Assembly: GCF_025753795.1 (NCBI RefSeq)
Contig: NZ_JAOWPS010000003.1
Span: forward strand, 558,001-622,000
Length of the DNA stretch: 64,000 nucleotides
Reading direction: 5' to 3'
Origin: Mesorhizobium sp. YC-39
GTDB lineage: Bacteria; Pseudomonadota; Alphaproteobacteria; Rhizobiales; Rhizobiaceae
Position 1 is the stretch's first letter, and each line of letters begins with the position of its first letter. The notes under the pieces are model-generated. The model ran no database searches, was not told where the DNA came from, and saw only the letters and a program-made list of their open reading frames with translations. Positions 9,003-17,245 of the stretch are shown in pieces. The position numbers and the translations under genes are program-made.

Positions 9003-10865
9003 TCATGCGGTTTCGTTTGCGGTGGCTTGACTGGCGGTCTTGGCGCGGGCGGTGCGACTGCCGAGATAGGCGGCGATGACGGCAGGGTTGTTTTGCACCT
9101 CGCTTGGCGTGCCGTCGGCAATCACGCGGCCGTGGTCGATGACGACGATGCGTTCGCAGAGATTCATCACCAGCCGCATGTCGTGCTCGATCAGCACGAC
9201 GCCGATGCGGCGCTCGGCGCGGACCGCCGACAGGATCGAGACCAGCTCGGCGGTCTCGACCGCGTTCATGCCGGCGGCCGGCTCGTCGAGCAGCAGGAAG
9301 CGCGGCTTCAGCGCGAGCGCTCGTGCCACTTCCAGGCGGCGGCGCTGGCCATAGGCAAGCCTGGCCGCCGGCTGATCGGCTGACTTCTCCAGCCCCATGC
9401 GCGAGAGCTCGCGCATCGCCGCCGCCTCGGCCTGGCCAAGATCCGGCTCGACCTGGCGGGCGGCGACAACGACGTTTTCCAGCACCGTCATAGCGGGGAA
9501 GACGCGGATGTTCTGGAAGGTGCGGGCAACGCCCGAACGGGCGAAGCGGAAGGCGGACGCCGCTCTCACCGCGCCGCCGATCGAGACCGTGCCGGCGCTC
9601 GGTTCGACATCGCCGGCCAGCATGTTGAGCAGCGTTGTCTTGCCGGCGCCGTTCGGACCGATGATGCCGGTGATGCTGTCGGTGTCGAAGGCGAGCGTCA
9701 CGTCGTCGACGGCGACGACTCCGGCATAGCGCCGCGACAGATGGTCGGCCGCAAGGCGGTCGTGCTCGACATGCAGCGGGGGCTGAGCCGAAGCCGGTAC
9801 TGCTCGACCGCCGGGCCGGCGCAAAATGTTCAGCTCGCGCTCGCCGAACAGGCCGGTCGGCCGCCGCCAGATGACCAGGATCATGGCGATGGCAAGCACG
9901 CCCTGGGTGAGCCCGAACAGCACCGGCAGATGCAGGCCGAACATTTCGCCGCCGCCTTCGAAGCGGCGCACGATTTCAATCACGGCAATGGTGACGACAA
10001 CGCCGATGAAGGCGCCGAGCGAGGAGTTCATGCCGCCGACGATCAGCATGGCGAGCAAGGTGAAACCGAGGTCGAAATAGAAATCGCGCGGCGAGAATGC
10101 GCCAAGGAACTGCGCCATCATGGCGCCGGCGGCCATGGCGGCAACCGCGCCCACCACCCAGGCGGCCAGCCGCGCGGTCCGCTGGTCGACGCCGACGGCG
10201 GCGGCACCGCGCTCGTCATTGGCGGCGGCGCGCGTGGCAAGGCCGAAAGCCGTTTCCCGAAACAGCCTTGCCGCCACCAACGCCACCGAGGTGATGCCGG
10301 CGGCAGTCCACAATCCGACTTCGCGCGGGACGCCGTAGAAAGGCTGGCTGCCCCGCGTGATCTCGCGGCCGGCGACCAGCAGCGTGTAGACGATGATCAG
10401 CATGGCCAGCGTGGCGATTGACGCGCTCGATCCAGTCAGCCGCAGCAAAGGCGTGCCGGTTAAAAAACCGATGACGACCGCAAGGACAAGCACCACGGCG
10501 AGTGCAGCGAAGAAAGAGAGTTCATAGCCAGCGAGGAATTGCGGCAGATCGCGCAAAGCCGTGCGCTGCAATGCGGCCGGCATGGTCAAGATACCGGTGG
10601 CATAGGCGCCCAAACCGACAAAGGCGGCGTGGCCGAAAGAGACGATGCCGCTGTTGCCGGAAAAGATCTGCAGGCCGAGCACCGCCGTCAGCATGATCGC
10701 GGCATAGGTGACGACGCGCTGCATGGCGGCGCCGCCGAACAGGAAGATGATGAGCGCGGCCAGCAGCAGCACCGCCACCATGCAGGCGGCATCCGCGCTG
10801 GCATTACGGAAGGCGGCCGGCATCAGGGACCGTGCCCTGCGCTCGCTCATCGCGACCTCGGCCAT
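9003..10865 (-). CDS. ABC permease-ATPase fusion, LivM-LivG
   Basis: One ~620-residue polypeptide joins a LivM-type permease (about residues 28-335: MLTAVLGLQIFSGNSGIVSFGHAAFVGLGAYATG is the family signature) to a LivG-type ATPase (about 370-605: Walker A GPNGAGKTT at ~402, signature AYGQRRRLEVARAL, Walker B FLLLDEPAAGMN, HDMRLVMNL). In many bacteria these are separate genes. The start is taken at the ATG overlapping the oxidase stop as TGATG; a GTG one codon upstream and an ATG five codons downstream (MSERRARS, preceded by GAGG) are alternatives. Together with LivH, LivF and the binding protein it forms a full importer. Confidence 0.92.
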   Translation of the reverse strand: MAEVAMSERRARSLMPAAFRNASADAACMVAVLLLAALIIFLFGGAAMQRVVTYAAIMLTAVLGLQIFSGNSGIVSFGHAAFVGLGAYATGILTMPAALQRTALRDLPQFLAGYELSFFAALAVVLVLAVVIGFLTGTPLLRLTGSSASIATLAMLIIVYTLLVAGREITRGSQPFYGVPREVGLWTAAGITSVALVAARLFRETAFGLATRAAANDERGAAAVGVDQRTARLAAWVVGAVAAMAAGAMMAQFLGAFSPRDFYFDLGFTLLAMLIVGGMNSSLGAFIGVVVTIAVIEIVRRFEGGGEMFGLHLPVLFGLTQGVLAIAMILVIWRRPTGLFGERELNILRRPGGRAVPASAQPPLHVEHDRLAADHLSRRYAGVVAVDDVTLAFDTDSITGIIGPNGAGKTTLLNMLAGDVEPSAGTVSIGGAVRAASAFRFARSGVARTFQNIRVFPAMTVLENVVVAARQVEPDLGQAEAAAMRELSRMGLEKSADQPAARLAYGQRRRLEVARALALKPRFLLLDEPAAGMNAVETAELVSILSAVRAERRIGVVLIEHDMRLVMNLCERIVVIDHGRVIADGTPSEVQNNPAVIAAYLGSRTARAKTASQATANETA

Positions 10866-12031
10866 CACGCCGCCTTGAAGCGGCTGGGCGAGAATGGCGC
10901 CAGGATGGGCTGGGCGCCTTCGGTCACCAGCTTCGCGATCGCCTCGCCCACCGCCGGGCCGGTCTTGAAGCCATGGCCGGAAGAGCCGGCCGAGACGAAC
11001 AGCCCGTCGACGCCTGGCATGGCGCCGATGACCGGCAGGTCGTCGGGGCTCATGTCGTAGAGCCCGGCATAGCCTGGGCGGATACCGAGCTCGGCCATCG
11101 CCGGCACCCGCATCGCGAAAGTCTCGAGGATCTCGACCGATTCCGCTTCCTCGACGCCTTCCATGTAGTCATCGGGATTGTCGACGAAACGCGGACGGCC
11201 GGCATGCTCATGGCGCAAGCCGGTGCCGCCACCGGCCCAGGTGCCGGCGAGGATGACGCCGTCATTGTCGGGCCGCGCATAGTTGCAGGAAATGTCGTCG
11301 CACCAGGCGAAGGGCATGACTTTCCGCGCCTTGCCGGCGGCGTCGAGCACCGCCATCGGATGACGCTCGACATGTAGCGGCAGATCGAAGCCGACCGTCG
11401 CCAGCAGGCGGCGTGTCCACGGCCCGGCGGCGAGCACCACGGCATCGGCCTTCAACACGGTGCCGTCGGCGAGCGCGACGCCGCTGATACGGTCGCCTTC
11501 CTTCACCAGCCGCTCGACGAGCGTGTTCTGCATGATTTTGGCACCGCGCGCCTTGGCGGCGCGGGCGATCGCATTGGTGGCGCCGAAGGCATCGGCATAG
11601 CCATATTCGGGTTCCCACAGCGCCAGCGCGACATTGTCCAACGCAAAGCCCGGTGCCGCATCTCCGAAGGCTTGCGGCGACAGCGTTTCGATCAATGCGC
11701 CCTCGCCGCGAATGCGTTCAGCGGCAGCCTTCCAGCTCGCTTCATTGTCGTTGCCGCATACCCACATCATGCCGACTTCGGTGACGAAGGAGCCCTCGCC
11801 AACGATCTCAGGCAGCGACACCAGTATCTCGCGGCCGCGAATGGCGAGCTGTGACAGTTCCGGCATCAGGTAGAAAGCGTGCAGCAGCGCTGAAGACTTG
11901 CCGGACGGCCCGCCGGCGGGATGGGTCTGCTCGACCAGCGTCACCGCCACGCCAGCCTCGGCCAGATGATAGGCGGCGCTCGATCCCACAATACCCGCGC
12001 CAACGACGATGACGTCGCTTCCGTTCCGCAT
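10865..12031 (-). CDS. FAD-dependent amino-acid oxidase (DAO superfamily)
   Basis: 388 residues with an N-terminal dinucleotide-binding motif VIVVGAGIVGSSAAYHL and E at the end of beta2 (TLVEQ). C-terminal YDMSPDDLPVIGAMPGVDGLFVSAGSSGHGFKTGPA is the usual FAD-contact block of the glycine/D-amino acid/sarcosine oxidase family. These enzymes oxidise secondary or primary amines to imines, releasing H2O2 or passing electrons on. It is the first gene of the minus-strand operon, with GGGG upstream of the ATG. The divergent partner is the RpiR regulator. In context it may oxidise the imported compound or its gamma-glutamyl derivative (PuuB-like), which is inference. Confidence 0.88.
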   Translation of the reverse strand: MRNGSDVIVVGAGIVGSSAAYHLAEAGVAVTLVEQTHPAGGPSGKSSALLHAFYLMPELSQLAIRGREILVSLPEIVGEGSFVTEVGMMWVCGNDNEASWKAAAERIRGEGALIETLSPQAFGDAAPGFALDNVALALWEPEYGYADAFGATNAIARAAKARGAKIMQNTLVERLVKEGDRISGVALADGTVLKADAVVLAAGPWTRRLLATVGFDLPLHVERHPMAVLDAAGKARKVMPFAWCDDISCNYARPDNDGVILAGTWAGGGTGLRHEHAGRPRFVDNPDDYMEGVEEAESVEILETFAMRVPAMAELGIRPGYAGLYDMSPDDLPVIGAMPGVDGLFVSAGSSGHGFKTGPAVGEAIAKLVTEGAQPILAPFSPSRFKAA

Positions 12032-12109
12032 GGCTGTTCCCCACAGTCTCTTGGCTACTTTCGAACAAGCTAAGACCAGTCGTTCGATTATGTCAATATC
12101 TCTTCATTG

Positions 12110-12137
12110 TTGACCGAAATCAAAATCCCTGTAATAA
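12110..12137 (+). promoter_or_regulatory. Promoter of the RpiR-led operon
   Basis: TTGACC (12110-12115) and TAATAA (12132-12137) are separated by 16 bp and lie about 50 bp before the rpiR-type gene. About 25 bp upstream is a spaced inverted repeat TCGAAC (12061-12066) / GTTCGA (12082-12087) in the centre of the divergent region, a candidate site for RpiR control of both arms. The boxes are read by eye. Confidence 0.45.
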
Positions 12138-12185
12138 ACTAAACACAACGAGGCAGAGAGCCCAACACGGATTTCGGGGAGGCCA

Positions 12186-13181
12186 ATGGCGATACGCGAT
12201 GTTCTGATGCGACAGGATTTGGCGCTGACGCCGTCGGAGGAAAAAATCGTCCGGCTGCTTCTGACCGACTATCCGACATCCGGCCTCGGCACCGCCTCGG
12301 CGCTGGCGCGGCGCGCCGGCGTCAGCGACCCGACCGTGGTCAGGCTGGTGGTAAAGCTCGGCTATGAGGGTTTTCCGGATTTCCAGGCCAAGCTGCTGGC
12401 CGAGGTCGAGGCAAGGCTGCATTCGCCGCTGCTGATGATGGAGGCCAAGCGGCCGTCCGGCGCCGAAGACAGCGCCATCCTCGCCTATCTCGGCTCGGTC
12501 AGCACGGCACTCGAGAAATCGGTCAGCCTGACGCCGCTGCAGAGCTATGATCGCGCCGCCCGCCTGCTAATGGAGACAAAGGGCGAAGTTGCCCTGCTCG
12601 GCGGCCGTTTCAGCCGCCATGTCGCCAGCATGTTCGCCGGTTACCTGCTGCAGTTCAGGCCGGGCGTGCGCGACATCGGCACATTGTCGGCACAGGCCTT
12701 CGACACGCTGGCCGATCTTGGCCGTCGTGACGTACTCGTCGTCTTCGATTACCGCCGCTATCAGTTCGATGTCATCGAATACTCCAGGCAGGCAGCGGCG
12801 CGTGATGTCCACATCGTGCTGTTCACCGACCAATGGCTGTCGCCGATCGCCGATCTCGCCGAGGTCACCATCGTCAGCCCGCTCGAAGTCGCCTCCCCAT
12901 ATGACACCCTGGTGCCGGCGATCGCGCAAATGGAGGCGCTGGTCGCCCACATCATCTCGACGCTGAGCGACGCCGCCCGCGAACGCATCGAGCGGCTGGA
13001 GGAGATACGGCACGCCAATGCCGTGACCCTCGACAGCGCAGAAGAGAACAGAAGGGCGGAAGAAAGCGGGGCACGCGGCACGCCCGGACCCAAATCAACC
13101 CAAGCCAACTCAGCCCAAGCCAAGTCAGCCCAGGCCAAATCAGCCCAAACCAAATCAGCAAAGCAGGACCAGAAAGCATGA
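12186..13181 (+). CDS. MurR/RpiR family transcriptional regulator
   Basis: 331 residues. N-terminal RpiR helix-turn-helix domain at ~1-80 (LGTASALARRAGVSDPTVVRLVVKLGYEGFPDFQ) and a C-terminal SIS (sugar isomerase-like) domain at ~125-265 (GEVALLGGRFSRHVASMF, DVLVVFDYRRYQ). The family senses phosphosugars or other small ligands, and several members control amino-acid or amine catabolism. The last ~45 residues are not part of the fold: charged, then Lys/Ser/Ala/Gln repeats encoded by a 15-bp tandem repeat. It heads a five-gene operon; its stop overlaps the next start as ATGA. It is divergent from the oxidase-transporter operon and likely controls both. Confidence 0.9.
   Translation: MAIRDVLMRQDLALTPSEEKIVRLLLTDYPTSGLGTASALARRAGVSDPTVVRLVVKLGYEGFPDFQAKLLAEVEARLHSPLLMMEAKRPSGAEDSAILAYLGSVSTALEKSVSLTPLQSYDRAARLLMETKGEVALLGGRFSRHVASMFAGYLLQFRPGVRDIGTLSAQAFDTLADLGRRDVLVVFDYRRYQFDVIEYSRQAAARDVHIVLFTDQWLSPIADLAEVTIVSPLEVASPYDTLVPAIAQMEALVAHIISTLSDAARERIERLEEIRHANAVTLDSAEENRRAEESGARGTPGPKSTQANSAQAKSAQAKSAQTKSAKQDQKA
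13091..13165 (+). repeat. 15-bp tandem repeat inside the RpiR gene
   Basis: Five degenerate 15-base units (13091, 13106, 13121, 13136, 13151; the last one diverged) with the form CAAGTCAGCCCAAGC. They are in frame and encode KSTQA-NSAQA-KSAQA-KSAQT-KSAKQ at the extreme C-terminus of the regulator. A multiple-of-three unit allows copy-number change without frameshift. Confidence 0.85.
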
Positions 13182-13825
13182 GCCAGCCACTGCCCGAACG
13201 AAACGAACCCTTCCGCGCCGGCGAAACCGCGCTGCTTCTGGTCGATATGCAACGCGTCTGGCTGGAGCCTGGCGCCGACCCGGGGCACCCCGAGCGTGGC
13301 CCCGATCATTATTTCTACAGGCAGACAGCGTCGCAGACGATCCCCAACCAGGAACGCCTCTTGGCGGCAGCCCGTGCCAACGGCGTCGAGGTCATCCACA
13401 CCATCATCCAGAGCCTGACGGAAGACGGCCGCGACCGCTCGCTCGACCACAAGCTGACGCCAATCCATATCGCGCCCAGCCTGCCGGAAGGCCTGCCGGT
13501 GCCGTCGCTGGCGCCGGTCGGCGATGAGATCATGCTGCCGAAGACGTCGTCCGGCATCTTCAATTCGACCAATGTCGACTATCTGCTGAAGAACCTCGGC
13601 ATTCGCTACCTCGTCGTGGTCGGCGTGCTCACCGATCAATGCGTTGACATGACGGTGCGCGACGGCGCCGACCGCGGCTACCTCATAACCTGTGTATCCG
13701 ACGCCTGCGCCACCATCACCCAGGAACGCCACGACATCGCTCTCAAGGCATTCGGCGGATATTGCTGGGTCACCGACACCGACACGGTCGTCGCCCGCTT
13801 CGAAGCCTTGGGAAAAGCTGCATGA
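13178..13825 (+). CDS. Isochorismatase-family cysteine hydrolase
   Basis: 215 residues with the catalytic triad of the isochorismatase-like (nicotinamidase, N-carbamoylsarcosine amidohydrolase, RutB) superfamily: Asp23 in LLLVDMQ, Lys122 in MLPKTSSG and Cys155 in VLTDQCVD. The presence of Cys indicates an amidase-type hydrolase, not true isochorismatase. The start overlaps the RpiR stop as ATGA and the stop overlaps the GS-like start the same way, so all are co-translated. It probably cleaves an amide or ureido bond in the pathway; the substrate is unknown. Confidence 0.9.
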   Translation: MSQPLPERNEPFRAGETALLLVDMQRVWLEPGADPGHPERGPDHYFYRQTASQTIPNQERLLAAARANGVEVIHTIIQSLTEDGRDRSLDHKLTPIHIAPSLPEGLPVPSLAPVGDEIMLPKTSSGIFNSTNVDYLLKNLGIRYLVVVGVLTDQCVDMTVRDGADRGYLITCVSDACATITQERHDIALKAFGGYCWVTDTDTVVARFEALGKAA

Positions 13826-15144
13826 CATCGACCGTCGAACCTCTCGTTGCCGTCGTCACCACCGATCTTTCCGCCATCACGCGCGGCCGCTCGGTGGTCG
13901 AAAGCAAGCTGCAGAAGATTGCCGCCACCGGCGTCGGCTGGCTGCAGGCCAATCTGTCGCTGACGCCGTTCAATTCCATCGTCGATCCCAATCCCTGGGG
14001 TTCGTCCGGCGACGTGCGGCTGCTGCCCGATCTCAATGCGCGCTTTCGCACGACGCTGACCGGGTCGGCGACGCCCTTCGACATGGTCGCCGGCAACATC
14101 GTCGAACTCGACGGCAGCCCATGGGTCGGCTGCACGCGCACCATGCTGATCGACGCGCTGGCGGAGCTGAAGGCCGCCACCGGGCTTTCCGTCATCGCAG
14201 CCTTCGAGCACGAATTCCACATTGCCGACGCCGGTTTCGCGCCGGGTCACTCGATGTCTTTCGCCGCGCTGCGCCGCGCCGACCCGTTCGCGCCCAATCT
14301 GATGGCGGCGCTGGAGGAAGCAGGCGTTGCGCCCGAAGTGGTTATCGCCGAATTCGGCAACGAGCAGTTCGAGGTGACGCACGAGCCGACCGATGCGCTT
14401 GCCGCAGCCGACCGTGCCGTCGCCATCCGCGAGATCACGCGCGAAATGGCGCGCATCGCCGGCTGGCGCGCTAGCTTCACGCCCAAGGCAGCCCCCGATG
14501 CCGTCGGCAACGGCGTCCACATCCATTTCAGCTTCGTCGACGAGGCCGGCAAGCCAGCGACCTACGATCCTGAGGGTCCGGGCGGTCTGTCCAGCCGGGC
14601 CGGCGCCTTCTGCGCCGGGGTGTTGCGGCACCTGCCCGGGATCATCGCCATGACGGCGTCGAGCGTGTCGTCCTACTACCGGCTGAAACCGCATAGCTGG
14701 AGCTCGTCCTATACCTGGTTGGCCGACCGCGACCGCGAGGCGTCCCTGCGCATCTGCCCGACGGTGACGATCGGCGGCCGCGATCCGGCCAGGCAGTACA
14801 ATATCGAGTATCGGGCGGCCGACGCGACCGGCAATCCCTACCTGTCGCTGGCGGCCATCGTGCGCGCGGGACTCGAAGGGCTGAAGGCCAAGCTGCCAAC
14901 GCCGCCGTTGGTGACTGGCGATCCGACGCTGATGAGCGAGGCGGAGCGCACCAAGCTCGGCCTCGTGCGGCTGCCGGAAACACTGCCGGCGGCGCTCGAT
15001 GCGCTCACTGCCGACAGCACCGTCACCGGATGGTTCGCGCCTGTGTTCGTCGAGACCTTCGTCGGCCTCAAGCGGCATGAGAGCGAGCGCCTAGCAGGCC
15101 TCGATCCCGTGGCTGTCTGCGATCTCTACCGGACGCTCTATTGA
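13822..15144 (+). CDS. Glutamine-synthetase-family gamma-glutamyl ligase
   Basis: 440 residues of the GlnA superfamily but divergent from housekeeping GlnA. Conserved metal and nucleotide motifs are visible: AFEHEFHI (ExE-type site), IAEFGNEQFEVTHEP, GNGVHIHFSF and SYYRLKPHSWSSSYT, with a late Arg-rich block EYRAADATGNPY. Members of this branch (PuuA, GlnA3/4-type, gamma-glutamylmethylamide synthetase) join glutamate to amines other than ammonia. I chose ATG 13822, which overlaps the previous stop as ATGA; the longer open frame to 13762 runs inside the hydrolase gene. Next to an oxidase, an amidohydrolase and a class III aminotransferase, gamma-glutamylation of an amine is the best reading. 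Confidence 0.85.
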   Translation: MTSTVEPLVAVVTTDLSAITRGRSVVESKLQKIAATGVGWLQANLSLTPFNSIVDPNPWGSSGDVRLLPDLNARFRTTLTGSATPFDMVAGNIVELDGSPWVGCTRTMLIDALAELKAATGLSVIAAFEHEFHIADAGFAPGHSMSFAALRRADPFAPNLMAALEEAGVAPEVVIAEFGNEQFEVTHEPTDALAAADRAVAIREITREMARIAGWRASFTPKAAPDAVGNGVHIHFSFVDEAGKPATYDPEGPGGLSSRAGAFCAGVLRHLPGIIAMTASSVSSYYRLKPHSWSSSYTWLADRDREASLRICPTVTIGGRDPARQYNIEYRAADATGNPYLSLAAIVRAGLEGLKAKLPTPPLVTGDPTLMSEAERTKLGLVRLPETLPAALDALTADSTVTGWFAPVFVETFVGLKRHESERLAGLDPVAVCDLYRTLY

Positions 15145-15923
15145 TGGCCTTCCAGCATGAAACCGGGCCTAAGAAAGGTTGGCCGGCAGCCGTCGAGGTG
15201 CTCAACGAGAACGGGCGCTCCGATATCGTGTTTTTGTGCGAGCATGCGTCGAACCATATGCCGGCCGAATATAGCCAGCTTGGGCTCGATGCCAGCCATC
15301 TGCAGCGTCATATCGCTTGGGATATCGGTGCCGCCGAGGTGACGCGCCTGCTGTCGGCATTGCTCGACGCGCCGGCCTTCCTCAGCGGTTATTCGAGGCT
15401 GCTGATCGACCTCAACCGGCCGCTCGGGACCAGCGGTAGCATTCCGGTGCTGTCCGAGGACACCGAGATTCCTGGCAATGTCGGGCTCGATGCGGCCGAG
15501 CGCGCAAAGCGCGCCGAGATCATGTTCACGCCCTTCCACGATCGGGTCGCCGCCCATCTCGACCGTCGCGCGAAGGCGGGCCGACCGACGCGGATCGCCA
15601 CGATCCACTCCTTCACGCCGGTCTTCCTCGGCAAATCCAGGCCTTGGCATGCCGGTGTGCTTTACGCCGGCGGCAAGGATTTCGGCGAAGCCATCCTTGC
15701 CGGCTTGCGCGTCGACACAGCGCTCAACGTCGCCGCCAACGTGCCTTACGTGATCAGCCGGGACGCCGACTATGCTGTTCCGATCCATGGCGACGATCAC
15801 GGCATCCCCGCCGTTCTCATAGAAATCCGCCAGGATCTTCTGGCGAACCGCTCTGGCATCGAGGCGTGGGCGAACCGCCTGGCTGCCGCCTTGCCCAGGC
15901 ACCAAAAGGAGAATGCTTCATGA
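15144..15923 (+). CDS. N-formylglutamate amidohydrolase family protein
   Basis: 259 residues of the FGase (HutG-like) family, zinc-dependent amide hydrolases. Characteristic segments: VFLCEHASNHMP, ARLLIDLNRP-like SRLLIDLNRPLG, IATIHSFTPVFLGKSRPW and the late VLIEIRQDLL. It is distinct from the hutG at 47838-48653 in this window and is not next to hut genes. Here it may hydrolyse a gamma-glutamyl or N-acyl intermediate, replacing the GATase-type hydrolase PuuD of the classical putrescine route; this is inference. The ATG overlaps the previous TGA as TGATG. Confidence 0.85.
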   Translation: MAFQHETGPKKGWPAAVEVLNENGRSDIVFLCEHASNHMPAEYSQLGLDASHLQRHIAWDIGAAEVTRLLSALLDAPAFLSGYSRLLIDLNRPLGTSGSIPVLSEDTEIPGNVGLDAAERAKRAEIMFTPFHDRVAAHLDRRAKAGRPTRIATIHSFTPVFLGKSRPWHAGVLYAGGKDFGEAILAGLRVDTALNVAANVPYVISRDADYAVPIHGDDHGIPAVLIEIRQDLLANRSGIEAWANRLAAALPRHQKENAS

Positions 15924-17236
15924 GCAATCTCAGCTTGCGCGAGCGCGACGCGGCAACCATCGCTCAAATCGGCAAGCTGCGCTTCTCACCGCTCAGCCTC
16001 ATTGGGGGCCGGGGCAACCGGCTGATCGAGGAAGGCGGACGCTCGCTGCTCGATTTGTCGGGTTCGGCCGGTCCGGCCATTCTCGGCTACGGCCACCCAG
16101 CCATCGTCGAGGCGGTCGAAGCCTCGATCCGCGACATGGCGGGCGCCAGCCTCCTGCTCTACCCGAACGAGCCGGCGGTTTCGCTGGCCGAGCGGCTGCT
16201 GGCGATCACGCCCGGCAATGGTGAACGCCGCGTCTGGTTCGGCCATTCCGGCTCGGATGCCAATGACTGCGCCGTGCGTGTGCTGCAGGCCGCCACCGGC
16301 CGCTCGCGCTTCATCTCATTCATCGGCTCCTATCATGGCAATCTCTCCGGCTCGATGGGCATCAGCGGCCACACCGCCATGACCCACACGCTGCCGCGGC
16401 CGGGCGTGCTGTTGCTCCCCTACCCCGATCCCTTCCGGCCGCAGTTCAGCGCCGAGGCCGTGCTTGCCCTGCTCGACTACCAGTTCGAGACCACCTGCCC
16501 GCCGCATCAGGTGGCGGCCGTGTTCATCGAGCCGCTGATGTCGGATGGCGGGCTGATCGTACCGCCGCCGGGTTTCCTCAAGGCGTTGCAGGAGCGTTGC
16601 CGCAAGCACGGCATCAGGATCGTGGTTGACGAGGTCAAGGTCGGGCTGGCGCGCACGGGCATGATGCATTGTTTCCAGCATGAAGGCCTGACCCCTGACC
16701 TCGTCGTCTTCGGCAAGGGCATTGGCGGCGGCCTGCCACTGTCGGCCGCCATCGGCCCGAAGGAGATCATGGACCACGCGCCGGCTTTCGCGCTGCAGAC
16801 GACCGCCGGTAACCCGGTGGCGACCTCCGCTGGCAATGCGGTACTTAAGGCGATTGAAAGCGAAGGGCTGGTCGAGCGCTCGGCACGCGTCGGCGCGCTG
16901 TTCTCAGACGGGCTCAGGGCGCTCGGCACAAAACACGAGATCATCGGCGATGTGCGCGGTCGTGGCCTTGCCGTCGGCATCGACCTGGTCAAAGGCCGTT
17001 CGACGCGCGAGCCCGTGGCGCCGGCGACGACGGCCAAGATCATCTATCGCGGCTACGAACTAGGCGCTGCCTTCACCTATGTCGGACTGAAGGCCAATGT
17101 GCTCGAATTCATGCCGCCGCTGACGCTGACCGAGGACGAAGTGACCGAAGGCGTGGCGATTGTCGATCAGGCGATGGCCGATGTCAGCGCCGGCAAGGTT
17201 TCCGACGCGGATGTCGCAACGTTCATGATGTGGTAG
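15920..17236 (+). CDS. Class III PLP-dependent aminotransferase
   Basis: 438 residues, fold type I aminotransferase of the GABA/omega-amino-acid class. The cofactor Asp block is VVDEVKVGLARTG, and the Schiff-base Lys is K266 in VVFGKGIGGGLPLSA. SGSDANDCAVRVLQAATGR and IGSYHGNLSGS are the phosphate and pyridine-contact regions. The start at 15920 overlaps the preceding stop (ATGA) and follows AAAAGGAG; a longer open frame upstream to 15644 lies inside the amidohydrolase gene and is rejected. It is the last gene of the RpiR operon and ends nine bases from the convergent membrane protein. PuuE-like removal of an omega-amino group fits the neighbours. Confidence 0.9.
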   Translation: MSNLSLRERDAATIAQIGKLRFSPLSLIGGRGNRLIEEGGRSLLDLSGSAGPAILGYGHPAIVEAVEASIRDMAGASLLLYPNEPAVSLAERLLAITPGNGERRVWFGHSGSDANDCAVRVLQAATGRSRFISFIGSYHGNLSGSMGISGHTAMTHTLPRPGVLLLPYPDPFRPQFSAEAVLALLDYQFETTCPPHQVAAVFIEPLMSDGGLIVPPPGFLKALQERCRKHGIRIVVDEVKVGLARTGMMHCFQHEGLTPDLVVFGKGIGGGLPLSAAIGPKEIMDHAPAFALQTTAGNPVATSAGNAVLKAIESEGLVERSARVGALFSDGLRALGTKHEIIGDVRGRGLAVGIDLVKGRSTREPVAPATTAKIIYRGYELGAAFTYVGLKANVLEFMPPLTLTEDEVTEGVAIVDQAMADVSAGKVSDADVATFMMW

Positions 17237-17245
17237 ATCGGCCCG

